From: Enterobacter cloacae subsp. cloacae ATCC 13047 | Lineage (GTDB): Bacteria > Pseudomonadota > Gammaproteobacteria > Enterobacterales > Enterobacteriaceae | Direction of reading: 5' to 3' | Assembly (NCBI RefSeq): GCF_000025565.1 | Contig: NC_014121.1 | Span: forward strand, 3,928,215-3,992,214 | DNA: 64,000 nucleotides | Shown here: piece by piece, positions 36,905 through 46,202 of the stretch | Layout of the letters: every line of letters starts with the position of its first letter | Position numbering within the stretch: position 1 is the stretch's first letter | The notes under the pieces: model-generated | Databases searched by the model: none | Told to the model about the DNA's origin: nothing | Seen by the model: only the letters and a program-made list of their open reading frames with translations | Position numbers and translations under genes: made by a program

Positions 36905-36930
36905 AACGGGCCGCCTGAAGGCAGCCCGTT
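36905..36930 (-). terminator. Hairpin between iscX and pepB
   Basis: AACGGGC...GCCCGTT forms a 7-bp outer stem extended by imperfect inner pairs, directly after iscX. The U tract is poor, so it looks like a partial terminator or 3' stabiliser of the isc message. Confidence 0.5.
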
Positions 36931-36937
36931 ACGTGAT

Positions 36938-37138
36938 TTACTCTGCTTCATCTAACCAGACTAACAGAATCGCCTCCAGAATTTTTTCATTGGATGCGTT
37001 GGGATCGTCGTCAAAATCCTCTAAATCGCAGATCCACTGATGCATATCGGTGAAGCGTACGGTTTTTGGATCGAGATCCGGGTTAGCGTCGTAGAGCGCT
37101 TCGCCGATTTCACGGCTGTCTGTCCACTTCAGTCCCAT
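36938..37138 (-). CDS. iscX: IscX, Fe-S assembly accessory protein
   Basis: A 66-residue acidic protein ([18 protein letters not shown]) matching E. coli IscX/YfhJ. It binds IscS and iron and modulates cluster assembly. It is one base after fdx and the last gene of the isc operon. Confidence 0.97.
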   Translation of the reverse strand: MGLKWTDSREIGEALYDANPDLDPKTVRFTDMHQWICDLEDFDDDPNASNEKILEAILLVWLDEAE

Positions 37139-37139
37139 A

Positions 37140-37475
37140 TTAATGCTCGCGTGCGTGGTTGATGGTGTAGCGTGGGAACTCCACGACCAGATCTTCGTCG
37201 GTCACCGCTGCCTGGCAGCTTAAGCGGCTGTCGGGCTCCAGACCCCATGCTTTATCCAGCATGTCATCTTCGTCTTCGGTGCTCTCGGCAAGCGAGTCGA
37301 AACCTTCACGCACGATGCAGTGGCATGTTGTGCAGGCACAGGATTTTTCACAGGCGTGTTCCACTTCGATACCTGCACGCAGGGCAACATCGAGAATGGT
37401 TTCACCGGTCTTCGCTTCCAGAACAGCGCCATCCGGACAGAGGTCCGCATGAGGCAAAATAACAATCTTTGGCAT
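37140..37475 (-). CDS. fdx: [2Fe-2S] ferredoxin of the isc operon
   Basis: An adrenodoxin-type ferredoxin giving electrons to cluster assembly on IscU. The 111 residues have cluster ligands in [14 protein letters not shown] plus a later Cys in RLSCQA. Spacing to hscA is one base and to iscX one base, so translation is coupled. Confidence 0.97.
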   Translation of the reverse strand: MPKIVILPHADLCPDGAVLEAKTGETILDVALRAGIEVEHACEKSCACTTCHCIVREGFDSLAESTEDEDDMLDKAWGLEPDSRLSCQAAVTDEDLVVEFPRYTINHAREH

Positions 37476-37476
37476 A

Positions 37477-39327
37477 TTAAACCTCGTCCACGGACTGGCC
37501 TTTCAGCGCGACGCGGACAGATTTGTCCATGCGGCGAGCAGCAAAGTCCTGGGTTTGTTTATCAACGTTTTTAATGGCTTCTTCTATTGCATCAGCGTCA
37601 TTGCCCTGGGCGACCACGCTTAAGTGCGCAGCAGCCTCGTCAATCACCTGACGCTCAGCGGCGCTTAACAGCGCGGCATCGGCAGCGAGCGCGCCGTTCA
37701 GGCTTTCCAGCACGCGTGCGGCTTCCACTTTTTGTTCGGCCAGCATACGCGCCTTCACATCCTGCTCGGCGTAGCTCATTGAGTCCTGAATCATGGAGGC
37801 GATTTCGCCATCGGTCAGGCCGTAGGACGGCTTCACCTGAATGGACGATTCGACACCAGTCGATTTTTCCATCGCCGTGACGCTCAGCAGGCCGTCTGCA
37901 TCCACCTGGAAGGTGACGCGAATATGCGCCCCGCCCGCAGGCAGCGCCGGAATGCCCCGCAGCGCAAAGCGCGCCAGCGAGCGGCAGTCCTGCACCAGTT
38001 CGCGTTCGCCCTGCATCACGTGAATGGACATGGCCGTCTGACCGTCTTTAAAGGTAGTGAACTCCTGCGCACGTGCCACCGGAATGGTGGTGTTGCGCGG
38101 AATGACTTTCTCCACCAGTCCGCCCATGGTCTCTAACCCCAGCGACAGCGGGATAACGTCCAGCAGCAGCATTTCACTGTCCGGCTTGTTGCCGACCAGA
38201 ATATCCGCCTGAATCGCCGCGCCCACGGCAACCACTTTGTCCGGGTCAATGGAGGTCAGCGGCGTGCGGCCAAAAAATTCGCCTACACGCTCACGCACCA
38301 ACGGTACGCGGGTGGAACCACCCACCATGACCACTTCCAGCACTTCATCCGCCTCAACGCCGGCATCTTTCAGCGCACGACGGCAGGCTAACAGCGTGCG
38401 TTTCACCAGGGGGGCGATCAGATCGTTAAACTGTTCACGGGCAATCTCACCCTGCCAGCCCGCCACGTTCACACTGACTGACTCAGCATCGCTTAGCGCA
38501 ATTTTGGCCTCGATGGCCGCATCCAGCAGTTCACGCTGTACGCGCGCATCGCTGCGATCGCTGATACCCGCCTGCTCGCGAATGTAATCCGCCAGCAGAT
38601 GGTCAAAGTCATCGCCGCCCAGCGCGGAGTCCCCGCCGGTCGCCAGCACTTCAAACACCCCACGGCTTAAGCGCAGGATCGAGATATCAAAGGTACCGCC
38701 GCCGAGATCGTAAACCGCAATCACCCCTTCCTGACCGGAGTCGAGGCCGTAGGCAATCGCTGCCGCTGTCGGTTCGTTCAGCAGGCGCAGCACGTGCAGG
38801 CCCGCCAGACGCGCGGCGTCTTTGGTGCCCTGACGCTGTGCGTCATCAAAGTAAGCCGGAACGGTAATCACCACACCGTCTAAATCGCCGCCGAGCGTTG
38901 CCGTCGCACGCTCCGCCAACGCTTTTAGGATGTCAGCGGATACGCGAATTGGGTTCAGCAGCCCGGCCGCAGTCGCAATCATCGGCAGGCCGTTTTCACT
39001 GGCCTGCAGCTGATACGGCAGATGGGGGTAACGGGTCTGAATATCGGCCAGCGAGCGGCCCATCATCCGCTTAACGGAGCTGATGGTATTCGCCGGATCG
39101 CGCGCGGCGTTAGCGCGGGCATCAAAGCCCACCGCGTGGCCCTGCTGCTGGTAGTGGACCACGGAAGGCAGCAGATGGCGGCCCTGCTCGTCAGCCAGCG
39201 TCTCCGCCTGGCCGCTACGCACGGTTGCCACGAGGGAATTGGTGGTGCCGAGATCAATACCCACCGCCAGACGACGCTGGTGCGGTGCGGCACTTAAGCC
39301 AGGCTCACTAATTTGTAATAAGGCCAT
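37477..39327 (-). CDS. hscA: Fe-S cluster chaperone HscA (Hsp70 type)
   Basis: A specialised Hsp70 that with HscB binds the LPPVK motif of IscU and drives cluster transfer by ATP hydrolysis. The 616 residues show the ATPase motifs [28 protein letters not shown] and [15 protein letters not shown], then the substrate-binding domain with [14 protein letters not shown]. It lies between hscB and fdx as in E. coli. Confidence 0.98.
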   Translation of the reverse strand: MALLQISEPGLSAAPHQRRLAVGIDLGTTNSLVATVRSGQAETLADEQGRHLLPSVVHYQQQGHAVGFDARANAARDPANTISSVKRMMGRSLADIQTRYPHLPYQLQASENGLPMIATAAGLLNPIRVSADILKALAERATATLGGDLDGVVITVPAYFDDAQRQGTKDAARLAGLHVLRLLNEPTAAAIAYGLDSGQEGVIAVYDLGGGTFDISILRLSRGVFEVLATGGDSALGGDDFDHLLADYIREQAGISDRSDARVQRELLDAAIEAKIALSDAESVSVNVAGWQGEIAREQFNDLIAPLVKRTLLACRRALKDAGVEADEVLEVVMVGGSTRVPLVRERVGEFFGRTPLTSIDPDKVVAVGAAIQADILVGNKPDSEMLLLDVIPLSLGLETMGGLVEKVIPRNTTIPVARAQEFTTFKDGQTAMSIHVMQGERELVQDCRSLARFALRGIPALPAGGAHIRVTFQVDADGLLSVTAMEKSTGVESSIQVKPSYGLTDGEIASMIQDSMSYAEQDVKARMLAEQKVEAARVLESLNGALAADAALLSAAERQVIDEAAAHLSVVAQGNDADAIEEAIKNVDKQTQDFAARRMDKSVRVALKGQSVDEV

Positions 39328-39341
39328 AATTGCTTCCGAAA

Positions 39342-39857
39342 TTAAAAATCGAGCAGCTTTTCTTCGAGTTGTTCAGCACTGCTTCGCAGTTTATCGAGAA
39401 AACGGAGTTTGCGCACAGTGTCTGCCGCCACGTCCCAGGTCTCGTTGTTCAGTTGTGCCACCATCTGCTGATGGCGGGTATCAAACATGCCCTTCACGCG
39501 CGTGATGAACCCTTCCAGACGCGCTTCGTCTTTGGCCTGTTCAATCTCATCCAGCTCTTCGCGAAGCGTAAGCTGTTCCATCAGAAACGCCGTGTCGCGT
39601 ACGGTGTGTTGTTCGCTCGCCAGATCAAAGCCGTGGAGCGAAAGCAGATATTCTGCACGCGCCAGCGGATGGCGCAGCGTCTGCCAGGCCTGGTTGATGG
39701 TCGCGGATTGCGACACCGCAGCCAGTTGTTCAGCCTGAGTACCGCTGGCGAATTTGTCCGGATGATACTGACGCTGCAGGTCCTGAAAACGGATCGTCAG
39801 CGCCTGGAGATCAATCGGGTATTGAGTGGGTAAACCGAAGAGAGTGAAGTAATCCAT
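39342..39857 (-). CDS. hscB: J-domain cochaperone HscB
   Basis: A 171-residue DnaJ-type partner of HscA that recruits IscU. The J-domain HPD motif is at residues 32-34 (YHPDKF) and the C-terminal three-helix domain follows. It is preceded by an 80-bp gap holding a strong hairpin and lies 14 bases before hscA. Confidence 0.98.
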   Translation of the reverse strand: MDYFTLFGLPTQYPIDLQALTIRFQDLQRQYHPDKFASGTQAEQLAAVSQSATINQAWQTLRHPLARAEYLLSLHGFDLASEQHTVRDTAFLMEQLTLREELDEIEQAKDEARLEGFITRVKGMFDTRHQQMVAQLNNETWDVAADTVRKLRFLDKLRSSAEQLEEKLLDF

Positions 39858-39885
39858 AACAATCTCAGGGGTAGCCTGTTAGAAC

Positions 39886-39923
39886 AAACCCCACGCGTAG
39901 CGAATAAAGCCACGGTGGGGTTT
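39886..39923 (-). other. Intercistronic hairpin between iscA and hscB
   Basis: A perfect 9-bp stem AAACCCCAC/GTGGGGTTT with a 20-base loop follows the iscA stop by 14 bases, with GTTTGTTC after it on the minus strand. It could lower expression of hscBA-fdx-iscX relative to iscRSUA or serve as an RNA-processing boundary. Confidence 0.55.
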
Positions 39924-39937
39924 CGGATGACGCGCGA

Positions 39938-40261
39938 TTAAACGTGGAAGCTTTCGCCGCAACCACACTCGTCTTTGACGTTCGGGTTCGTGAATTTGAA
40001 CCCTTCGTTCAGGCCTTCTTTTACAAAGTCCAGCTGAGTGCCGTTGAGGAATTGCAGGCTTTTGCCATCGACCACCACCTTCACGCCCTTGTCTTCAAAC
40101 ACAGTGTCATCGGACGCTGGTTCGTCAACAAACTCCAGTACGTAAGCCATACCAGAACAGCCGGAGGTACGTACGCCCAGTCGCAGGCCAAAGCCTTTAC
40201 CACGGTTCGCCAGAAAAGAGCTTACTCGCGCGGCAGCGCTGTCGCTAAGGGTAATCGACAT
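39938..40261 (-). CDS. iscA: A-type Fe-S carrier protein IscA
   Basis: A 107-residue protein that binds iron or a cluster through C35, C99 and C101 ([10 protein letters not shown] and ECGCGESF). Length and N-terminus ([13 protein letters not shown]) match E. coli from ATG 40261; the ORF could begin at a TTG two codons earlier but this is unlikely. It is 13 bases after iscU. Confidence 0.98.
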   Translation of the reverse strand: MSITLSDSAAARVSSFLANRGKGFGLRLGVRTSGCSGMAYVLEFVDEPASDDTVFEDKGVKVVVDGKSLQFLNGTQLDFVKEGLNEGFKFTNPNVKDECGCGESFHV

Positions 40262-40274
40262 ACTCAAACCTCAA

Positions 40275-40661
40275 TTATTTTGCTTCACGTTTGCTTTTGT
40301 AATCCGCAATGGCGGCTTTGATCGCGTCTTCTGCCAGGATAGAACAGTGAATTTTCACCGGTGGCAGTTCGAGTTCTTCAGCAATATCCGTGTTCTTGAT
40401 TGCCTGTGCTTCGTCCAGAGACTTGCCCTTCACCCACTCGGTGACCAGGGAGCTGGAGGCGATAGCGGAACCGCAGCCGTAGGTCTTGAAGCGCGCGTCT
40501 TCAATGATACCTTCATTGTTGACTTTAATCTGCAACTTCATCACGTCGCCACAAGCTGGCGCGCCAACCATACCGCTACCTACGCTCTCGTCGCTGTTGT
40601 CAAAAGAGCCAACGTTGCGCGGGTTCTCGTAATGATCGATTACTTTTTCGCTGTATGCCAT
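40275..40661 (-). CDS. iscU: Fe-S scaffold protein IscU
   Basis: The 128-residue scaffold on which [2Fe-2S] clusters are built with sulfur from IscS. Cluster Cys are C37 (GAPACGDV), C63 (YGCGSA) and C106 (IHCSILAED). The HscA-binding LPPVK motif lies at about 99-103. It is 24 bases after iscS. Confidence 0.98.
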   Translation of the reverse strand: MAYSEKVIDHYENPRNVGSFDNSDESVGSGMVGAPACGDVMKLQIKVNNEGIIEDARFKTYGCGSAIASSSLVTEWVKGKSLDEAQAIKNTDIAEELELPPVKIHCSILAEDAIKAAIADYKSKREAK

Positions 40662-40685
40662 GATTGAATTCTCCTTATGTACCGA

Positions 40686-41900
40686 TTAGTGATGTGACCA
40701 TTCAATGCTGTTCAGATCCACGCCCTGCTTGAACATTTCCCACAGTGGAGAAAGGTCACGCAGACGGCCGATGGAGTTGCGAACCAGCTTGATGGTGTAG
40801 TCAATCTCTTCTTCGGTAGTGAAACGACCTAAAGAGAAACGGATAGAGCTGTGTGCCAGCTCGTCAGTCATACCCAGCGCGCGCAGCACGTAGGATGGCT
40901 CAAGGCTTGCAGATGTACAGGCAGAACCGGAAGAGACCGCCAGGTCTTTCAGCGCCATGATCAGCGATTCGCCTTCAACATAGTTGAAGCTCACGTTGAG
41001 GATGTTGGGTGCGCCCTGCTCGAGATCGCCGTTCAGATACACTTCTTCCATATCTTTCACGCCGTCCCACAGACGGTTACGGAGCGTGCGCAGGCGCGCC
41101 ATCTCGGTTTCCATCTCTTCTTTCGCAATGCGGTAAGCTTCGCCCATGCCCACAATCTGGTGAACAGGCAGCGTACCGGAACGCATGCCGCGCTCGTGTC
41201 CGCCACCGTGCATCTGCGCTTCAATGCGGATACGTGGTTTACGACGAACATACAGCGCGCCAATGCCTTTCGGGCCATAGATTTTGTGGCCGGAGAAGGA
41301 CATCAGGTCGACTTTCAGCTGGCTCAGGTCGATAGGCAGTTTGCCCACGCTCTGGGTCGCATCAACGTGATAGATGATGCCGCGCGCACGGCACATTTCG
41401 CCGATGGTCGCAATATCCTGCACCACGCCGATTTCGTTGTTTACATGCATGATGGAAACCAGGATGGTGTCATCACGCATCGCCGCTTCGAGCTCTTTCA
41501 GGTCAATAATACCGTTGCTCTGTGGCGCCAGGTAAGTGACTTCAAAGCCTTCACGCTCGAGCTGACGGCAGGTGTCCAGCACAGCTTTATGTTCGGTTTT
41601 GCTGGTGATGATGTGCTTGCCTTTTTTCTGATAAAAGTTGGCTGCACCTTTGATCGCCAGGTTGTCGGATTCGGTCGCACCGGAGGTGAACACAATCTCA
41701 CGCGGGTCGGCACCCACAAGGTCAGCAATCTGATTACGGGCGATATCCACCGCCTCTTCAGCATGCCAGCCAAAACGGTGTGAACGGGAAGCTGGGTTAC
41801 CAAAGTTTCCGTCCAGGGTCAGACACTGCATCATTTTCTCGGCAACACGCGGGTCCACCGGCGTGGTTGCGGAGTAGTCGAGATAAATCGGTAATTTCAT
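40686..41900 (-). CDS. iscS: Cysteine desulfurase IscS
   Basis: A PLP enzyme that takes sulfur from cysteine for clusters, tRNA thiolation and cofactors. The 404 residues match E. coli IscS from ATG 41900 ([16 protein letters not shown]). PLP lysine is in [10 protein letters not shown] (near 206) and the persulfide Cys in SGSACTSAS (near 328). An in-frame extension to 41972 lies in the structured spacer after iscR and is rejected. It is translated from a message whose leader contains strong secondary structure. Confidence 0.98.
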   Translation of the reverse strand: MKLPIYLDYSATTPVDPRVAEKMMQCLTLDGNFGNPASRSHRFGWHAEEAVDIARNQIADLVGADPREIVFTSGATESDNLAIKGAANFYQKKGKHIITSKTEHKAVLDTCRQLEREGFEVTYLAPQSNGIIDLKELEAAMRDDTILVSIMHVNNEIGVVQDIATIGEMCRARGIIYHVDATQSVGKLPIDLSQLKVDLMSFSGHKIYGPKGIGALYVRRKPRIRIEAQMHGGGHERGMRSGTLPVHQIVGMGEAYRIAKEEMETEMARLRTLRNRLWDGVKDMEEVYLNGDLEQGAPNILNVSFNYVEGESLIMALKDLAVSSGSACTSASLEPSYVLRALGMTDELAHSSIRFSLGRFTTEEEIDYTIKLVRNSIGRLRDLSPLWEMFKQGVDLNSIEWSHH

Positions 41901-42017
41901 TGCTCTATAAACTCCGTACATCGCTTCAATGCAAGGAATCAGGCAACCGGCTGGATGTACGACCGAGTACACGGGGCAGCTTCGCCCCGGCCTGATTCTG
42001 AAATACTTATCTTTTTA
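41901..42017 (-). promoter_or_regulatory. Structured iscR-iscS intercistronic region
   Basis: This 117-base spacer contains three perfect stems: 41915-41922 with 41954-41961 (CGTACATC), 41936-41944 with 41990-41998 (GAATCAGGC) and the local hairpin 41972-41989 (CGGGGC). The first two cross, so they form a pseudoknot or alternate. The first stem touches the iscS Shine-Dalgarno (GGAG at 41912-41915). In E. coli this spacer is where sRNA RyhB acts and where structure protects the iscR fragment. Confidence 0.6.
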
Positions 42018-42509
42018 TTACGCGCGTAATTTAACGTCGATAGCGTCCTGCGCGCGGGTGCTGCGTTGAGATTCCTGGCTGTGCTGACGGCCCGATACAT
42101 CCAGAACTTCCTGGTTATTCACCAGTTCACCAAGGGTGATGTTGTTCAGGAAGCCGGTCAGGCGATCGCTCAGATCGCGCCACAGCGCGTGGGTCAGGCA
42201 CTTATCGCCGCCCTGGCAGCCACCTTTCCCCTGGCAACGGGTCGCGTCAACGGATTCGTCAACCGCACTAATGACTTCGCCAACCGCAATACTGCCCGCG
42301 TCTTTACCCAGCAGATAACCGCCGCCTGGGCCACGAACGCTGGAAACCAGTCCATTTTTACGCAGTCTGGAGAACAGCTGTTCCAGATAAGAGAGGGAGA
42401 TCCCTTGTCGTTCAGAAATATCAGCCAACGGAACCGGGCCCGCTTCGGAGTTGAGCGCAACGTCCAGCATCGCGGTTACGGCATAACGCCCTTTAGATGT
42501 CAGTCTCAT
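42018..42509 (-). CDS. iscR: Fe-S cluster-sensing regulator IscR
   Basis: An Rrf2-family regulator of 163 residues that holds a [2Fe-2S] cluster and represses the isc promoter when clusters are sufficient. The winged helix is N-terminal ([20 protein letters not shown]). Ligands are C92, C98, C104 and H107 ([17 protein letters not shown]). First gene of iscRSUA-hscBA-fdx-iscX; two type-1 IscR sites lie upstream. Confidence 0.98.
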   Translation of the reverse strand: MRLTSKGRYAVTAMLDVALNSEAGPVPLADISERQGISLSYLEQLFSRLRKNGLVSSVRGPGGGYLLGKDAGSIAVGEVISAVDESVDATRCQGKGGCQGGDKCLTHALWRDLSDRLTGFLNNITLGELVNNQEVLDVSGRQHSQESQRSTRAQDAIDVKLRA

Positions 42510-42589
42510 GTCTTACTTAACCTCAAACTCGCCCCTGCCCGGGGTTTTTTATAGTAAAATGGGGTATTGCATAGCAGGGCCAAGTCTGA

Positions 42590-42640
42590 CATTCCTGACT
42601 AAATTGGTCAACTATTTACTTGACTGTTTTAGTCAGGTAT
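42590..42640. promoter_or_regulatory. Two IscR type-1 sites upstream of iscR
   Basis: Two adjacent 25-26-bp imperfect palindromes on the minus strand: 42615-42640 (ATACCTGACT...AGTCAAGTAAA) and 42590-42615 (ATAGTTGACC...AGTCAGGAATG). Both fit the type-1 pattern of GACT/AGTC half-sites around an AT centre. TTGACC (42606-42611) in the second could be the -35. Autoregulation of isc by holo-IscR is established in E. coli. Confidence 0.75.
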
Positions 42641-42665
42641 TTAACCTTCCGTGCCGTATTCTTTT

Positions 42666-42733
42666 GCCCGGCGGCGCTGCGCTTGCACGGGCCTACGGGT
42701 TTTGTAGGCCGGGTAAGCGCAGCGCCACCCGGC
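42666..42733. repeat. BIME: inverted pair of REP elements
   Basis: Two REP units in opposite orientation, GCCCGGCGGCGCTGCGCTTG... and GCCGGGTGGCGCTGCGCTTA (minus strand), flank the loop CGGGTTTTG. They lie 12 bases past the trmJ stop and before the iscR promoter. Classic extragenic REP sequence as in E. coli and Salmonella. Confidence 0.85.
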
Positions 42734-42745
42734 GAACAGACGACA

Positions 42746-43471
42746 CTACTCTTTATTCTTCTGCTCAATCGACGCCAGAATCCCACGCAGGATGTTCAGC
42801 TCCTGGCTTTCCGGGCGCGCACGGGTGAACAGGCGACGCAGCTTATTCATCACCTGCCCCGGATGGCCTTCGCGGATAAAACCGGTAGAGAGCAGCGTCT
42901 GCTCCAGGTGACCATAGAAGCGCTCCAGATCGTCCACCAGCGGATAGGCGGTCTCTTCTTTCGGTTCTGCCACTTTCTCCTGGGTCGCCAGCCAGGCCAT
43001 CCGCACTTCGTAGGCAATGACCTGTACCGCCATCGCCAGGTTCAGCGAGCTGTATTCCGGGTTCGCCGCAATCGCGACGTGGTAATGGCACTTCTGCAGT
43101 TCGTCATTGGTCAGGCCGACGCGCTCACGCCCAAACACCAGCGCCACAGGCGCCTGTTCCGCTTCTGAGACACTTTTCAGGCCGCATTCGCGCGGGTCCA
43201 GCATTGGCCACGGCAGCGTACGGGAACGCGCGCTGGTACCGACGACCAGACTGCAACCCGCCAGCGCTTCGTCCAGGGTATCAACAATTTGCGCGTTGCC
43301 AATCACGTCGCTGGCACCGGCGGCCAGTGCGATGGCCTGAGAGTCCGGTTTCACCAGCGGATTAACCAGCCACAGATTCGTTAAGCCCATGGTTTTCATA
43401 GCGCGGGCAACGGAGCCCATATTGCCGGTATGCGATGTTTCGACCAGCACGATTCGAATGTTTTGCAGCAT
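42746..43471 (-). CDS. trmJ: tRNA (cytidine/uridine-2'-O)-methyltransferase TrmJ
   Basis: A SPOUT-class enzyme that methylates the ribose at position 32 of several tRNAs. The 241 residues match E. coli TrmJ. They begin [20 protein letters not shown] and contain the SAM-knot segments [13 protein letters not shown] and [16 protein letters not shown]. Divergent from suhB and followed by a BIME. Confidence 0.97.
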   Translation of the reverse strand: MLQNIRIVLVETSHTGNMGSVARAMKTMGLTNLWLVNPLVKPDSQAIALAAGASDVIGNAQIVDTLDEALAGCSLVVGTSARSRTLPWPMLDPRECGLKSVSEAEQAPVALVFGRERVGLTNDELQKCHYHVAIAANPEYSSLNLAMAVQVIAYEVRMAWLATQEKVAEPKEETAYPLVDDLERFYGHLEQTLLSTGFIREGHPGQVMNKLRRLFTRARPESQELNILRGILASIEQKNKE

Positions 43472-43530
43472 AGTTTTGGATGTCTGAATTCAGTGTCTAA
43501 AGAATATTCGGGCATATTATCATAAACGAG

Positions 43531-43558
43531 AGACATATTCCGATCCCGCTGCTATACT
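43531..43558 (+). promoter_or_regulatory. Putative suhB promoter
   Basis: TATACT at 43553-43558, with AGACAT at 43531-43536 and a 16-base spacer, lies 45-72 bases before the suhB start. The -10 is strong, the -35 weak. Confidence 0.5.
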
Positions 43559-43602
43559 CTGCGCCGATTTTCCTGTTCTTTAACATCCAGTGAGAGAGAC
43601 CG

Positions 43603-44406
43603 ATGCATCCGATGCTGACCATCGCCGTGCGCGCAGCGCGCAAGGCGGGTAATGTAATTGCCAAACACTACGAAACGCCAGACTCCGTAGAAACCAGCCA
43701 GAAAGGCAGCAATGATTTCGTGACTAACGTCGATAAAGCCGCAGAAGCGATTATTATCGAAACGATCCGCAAATCTTACCCACAGCACACCATCATCACC
43801 GAAGAAAGCGGTGAACATGAAGGTACCGATCAGGATGTTCAATGGGTTATCGATCCACTGGATGGCACCACCAACTTCGTTAAACGCCTGCCACACTTCT
43901 CTGTGTCTATCGCAGTACGCATTAAAGGCCGTACTGAAGTTGCCGTTGTTTATGATCCAATGCGTAACGAACTGTTCACCGCTACCCGCGGTCAGGGCGC
44001 GCAGCTGAACGGTTACCGTCTGCGCTGCAGCAATGCACGCGATCTGGACGGCACCATTCTGGCGACCGGTTTCCCGTTCAAGGCGAAACAGCACGCAACC
44101 ACCTACATGAATATCCTCGGCAAACTGTTCACCGAATGCGCGGACTTCCGTCGCACCGGCTCTGCCGCGTTGGATCTGGCCTACGTGGCGACCGGCCGCG
44201 TTGACGGTTACTTCGAACTGGCGCTGAAGCCGTGGGACTTTGCTGCGGGCGAGCTGATCGCGCGTGAAGCAGGCGCACTGGTATGCGATTTCACCGGCGG
44301 CCATAACTATATGTCTACCGGCAACATCGTTGCAGGTAACCCACGCGTTGTTAAAGCCATGCTGGCAAACATGCGTGATGAACTGAGCGATGCGCTGAAG
44401 CGTTAA
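43603..44406 (+). CDS. suhB: Inositol-1-monophosphatase / Nus factor SuhB
   Basis: A Mg2+ phosphatase of the inositol monophosphatase family that also acts in rRNA transcription antitermination. The 267 residues match E. coli SuhB, with metal motifs ITEESGEHEG and WVIDPLDGTTNFVKRLP and the late AAGELIAREAGALVCD. ATG at 43603 has a GTGAGAGA Shine-Dalgarno region. Confidence 0.98.
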   Translation: MHPMLTIAVRAARKAGNVIAKHYETPDSVETSQKGSNDFVTNVDKAAEAIIIETIRKSYPQHTIITEESGEHEGTDQDVQWVIDPLDGTTNFVKRLPHFSVSIAVRIKGRTEVAVVYDPMRNELFTATRGQGAQLNGYRLRCSNARDLDGTILATGFPFKAKQHATTYMNILGKLFTECADFRRTGSAALDLAYVATGRVDGYFELALKPWDFAAGELIAREAGALVCDFTGGHNYMSTGNIVAGNPRVVKAMLANMRDELSDALKR

Positions 44407-44417
44407 TCCCGGTAATT

Positions 44418-44449
44418 CCCTCTCCCTGTGGGAGAGGGTCAGGGTGAGG
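44418..44449. repeat. Single CCCTCTCCC REP-like element
   Basis: CCCTCTCCC-TGT-GGGAGAGGG, then TCAGGGTGAGG, follows the suhB stop by 11 bases. It is the same family as the inverted pair at 35511-35589 and may help end the suhB message. Confidence 0.8.
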
Positions 44450-44467
44450 ACATCAGACCGCACCCTA

Positions 44468-45448
44468 CTAAAACGGTCGCAATCCCCTTCCCACCGGCAC
44501 CGCACTCATCCACATCGTCACCGCCGCTACCAGCAGAATCATCCCGCCCGCCAGCGCGAGCGTCGTCCAGCCTACCTGTCGCCACAGCACCGGCGTTTTA
44601 TTGCCGCTGAGTTTTACCGCCAGTTGACGGAAGCTGTGAACCAGTAATGCCAGTGACGAAATGGTCAGGGACGTTCCTGCCGCCATAGCCAGCGCAGAGA
44701 GCACGCCCCAGCCGAATACGCCAATCACTTTGCTGAACAGCAGCACCATGATCGCGCCTGAACATGGTCGCATCCCCATTGAAAGAACAATCATCACCCG
44801 CGCACGCCAGTCGTCGCCGCTCTGCAACTGCGCCTGCGTAGGCAGATGCTGATGTCCGCAGCCGCAGTGGGCATCATGAACATGATGTGGCGTAAAGGAT
44901 TTGAAGGTTGGCTTTTGCAGCAGGACGCGCAATTTTTTCAGCGCCCGCCAGCAGAGGATCACCCCCAGCACGCCCACCAGCGCATAACTTCCCTTCTCCA
45001 GCCAGAAACTGCTCAGGTGCAGCTGACGAGCGGGAAGCTGTAACAGCGAGAGGACGACCACTACCAGCCCGATAGCGACGCAGCCCTGCAGAAGCGAAGA
45101 GGCCAGCGTCAGACCGATGCTCGATTTCAGCTTCGAGGGATGCGTGGCAAGCCAGGTAGTGATCACAATCTTGCCGTGCCCCGGCCCCAGCGCATGCAGC
45201 ACCCCGTAGACAAAACTGAATGCCAGCAGGGAACCACCTGCTTTTGTTGGGTTATCCGCCACCGCCTTGAGTAGCCCGCTCATCTGCTGGTTAACGTCAC
45301 GCTGCCAGAGAATGCTTTTCATCATAACCTGCGGCCAGGCCTGCCATAACCACAGCGCGCCGCACACGGCCAGCAATAAAAAGAGCGCCAGCGGCCAGAG
45401 ATGGAGCCAGCGACGTGGTTTGCGGGCGGAAGAGGCGATCACTGACAT
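44468..45448 (-). CDS. NicO-type metal transporter, ZevB-like
   Basis: A 326-residue inner-membrane protein with 6-7 membrane segments of the nickel/cobalt NicO (RcnA-related) family. A His/Cys-rich metal loop (HHVHDAHCGCGHQH) sits mid-protein. Conserved segments GPGHGKIVITTWLATH and MGMRPCSGAIMVLLFS are visible. Its start overlaps the upstream DUF1007 gene by 10 bases. The pair resembles ZevA-ZevB of Haemophilus influenzae, implicated in zinc acquisition; the metal moved here is unknown. Confidence 0.82.
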   Translation of the reverse strand: MSVIASSARKPRRWLHLWPLALFLLLAVCGALWLWQAWPQVMMKSILWQRDVNQQMSGLLKAVADNPTKAGGSLLAFSFVYGVLHALGPGHGKIVITTWLATHPSKLKSSIGLTLASSLLQGCVAIGLVVVVLSLLQLPARQLHLSSFWLEKGSYALVGVLGVILCWRALKKLRVLLQKPTFKSFTPHHVHDAHCGCGHQHLPTQAQLQSGDDWRARVMIVLSMGMRPCSGAIMVLLFSKVIGVFGWGVLSALAMAAGTSLTISSLALLVHSFRQLAVKLSGNKTPVLWRQVGWTTLALAGGMILLVAAVTMWMSAVPVGRGLRPF

Positions 45449-46080
45449 TGTAACGTCACCTGCTGTGCAAACTGTTTACCCAGTTCCATATCTTCAGGAG
45501 GGGCATCCTCTTTATCCAGAGAGACGGCGAAGTTGAGCGTCTCTTCGCTGGGTTTTGGCGTATGAACAGCGAGTTTGCAGGATTTTTGCAGGGTAGTCGG
45601 TAGCGTCACGTCACTCTCCTTCGCATAGCTCATATCGACGTAATAGGTGGGGTCGAAGGTGGAAAAGGTATACGTCTGTCCTGACAGCGGCTGAGGATGC
45701 GCCAGCGGGAGAACAAACGTCAGCACCGCCTGATGACCGTCGCGCGACATGCCGTACTCCGTCGGGCGATTCATAAACTTCACCTTTTGTCCGTTATGCC
45801 AGAACTCGGTGAAGTAGTGCTGTCCCAGCACGTTGGCCATGACCTCCGCCGCCAGCTTTTTCCAAATCTCATCGCCTGGCTTTGCATTTCCCGCGTCATA
45901 CAAGAGATCGGCCGAGGTGATTTCATCCATCGTCCAGCGCATTTTCAGGCCGCTCAACTGGGTTCCGTCAGTCACCAGCTCGGTTTTGAGACTGATAAAA
46001 CTGTGAGGATGCGCGCCGGCGGTGAAAGTGATAACCGCCAAAAATAACGCCATCGCGCTGTGTTTAACTGTTTGCATCAA
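45439..46080 (-). CDS. Periplasmic DUF1007 protein, ZevA-like
   Basis: A 213-residue protein with a signal peptide (hydrophobic residues about 8-22, ending AGA) and a mature N-terminus HPHSFISLKTEL, typical of DUF1007. Acidic and His residues may bind metal. It is co-translated with the downstream NicO-type transporter. Resembles ZevA of H. influenzae in domain and pairing. Starts at tandem ATGs; I took the first. Divergent from csiE. Confidence 0.8.
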   Translation of the reverse strand: MMQTVKHSAMALFLAVITFTAGAHPHSFISLKTELVTDGTQLSGLKMRWTMDEITSADLLYDAGNAKPGDEIWKKLAAEVMANVLGQHYFTEFWHNGQKVKFMNRPTEYGMSRDGHQAVLTFVLPLAHPQPLSGQTYTFSTFDPTYYVDMSYAKESDVTLPTTLQKSCKLAVHTPKPSEETLNFAVSLDKEDAPPEDMELGKQFAQQVTLQCQ

Positions 46081-46202
46081 TTCCTCACGTCAAAAATTCT
46101 GTGATGTTCGCCAGCAATCCTGAGTGAAAGGGCTGCCGGTACGCTTTTCAGCGTCGATCCTTTAGCTATTCTTACCAGACATTCACACTGGATACCCAAC
46201 AG

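Noticed and set aside
41901..41972. N-terminal extension of IscS (24 residues)
   Set aside because: Lies in the structured spacer after iscR and is absent from the family.
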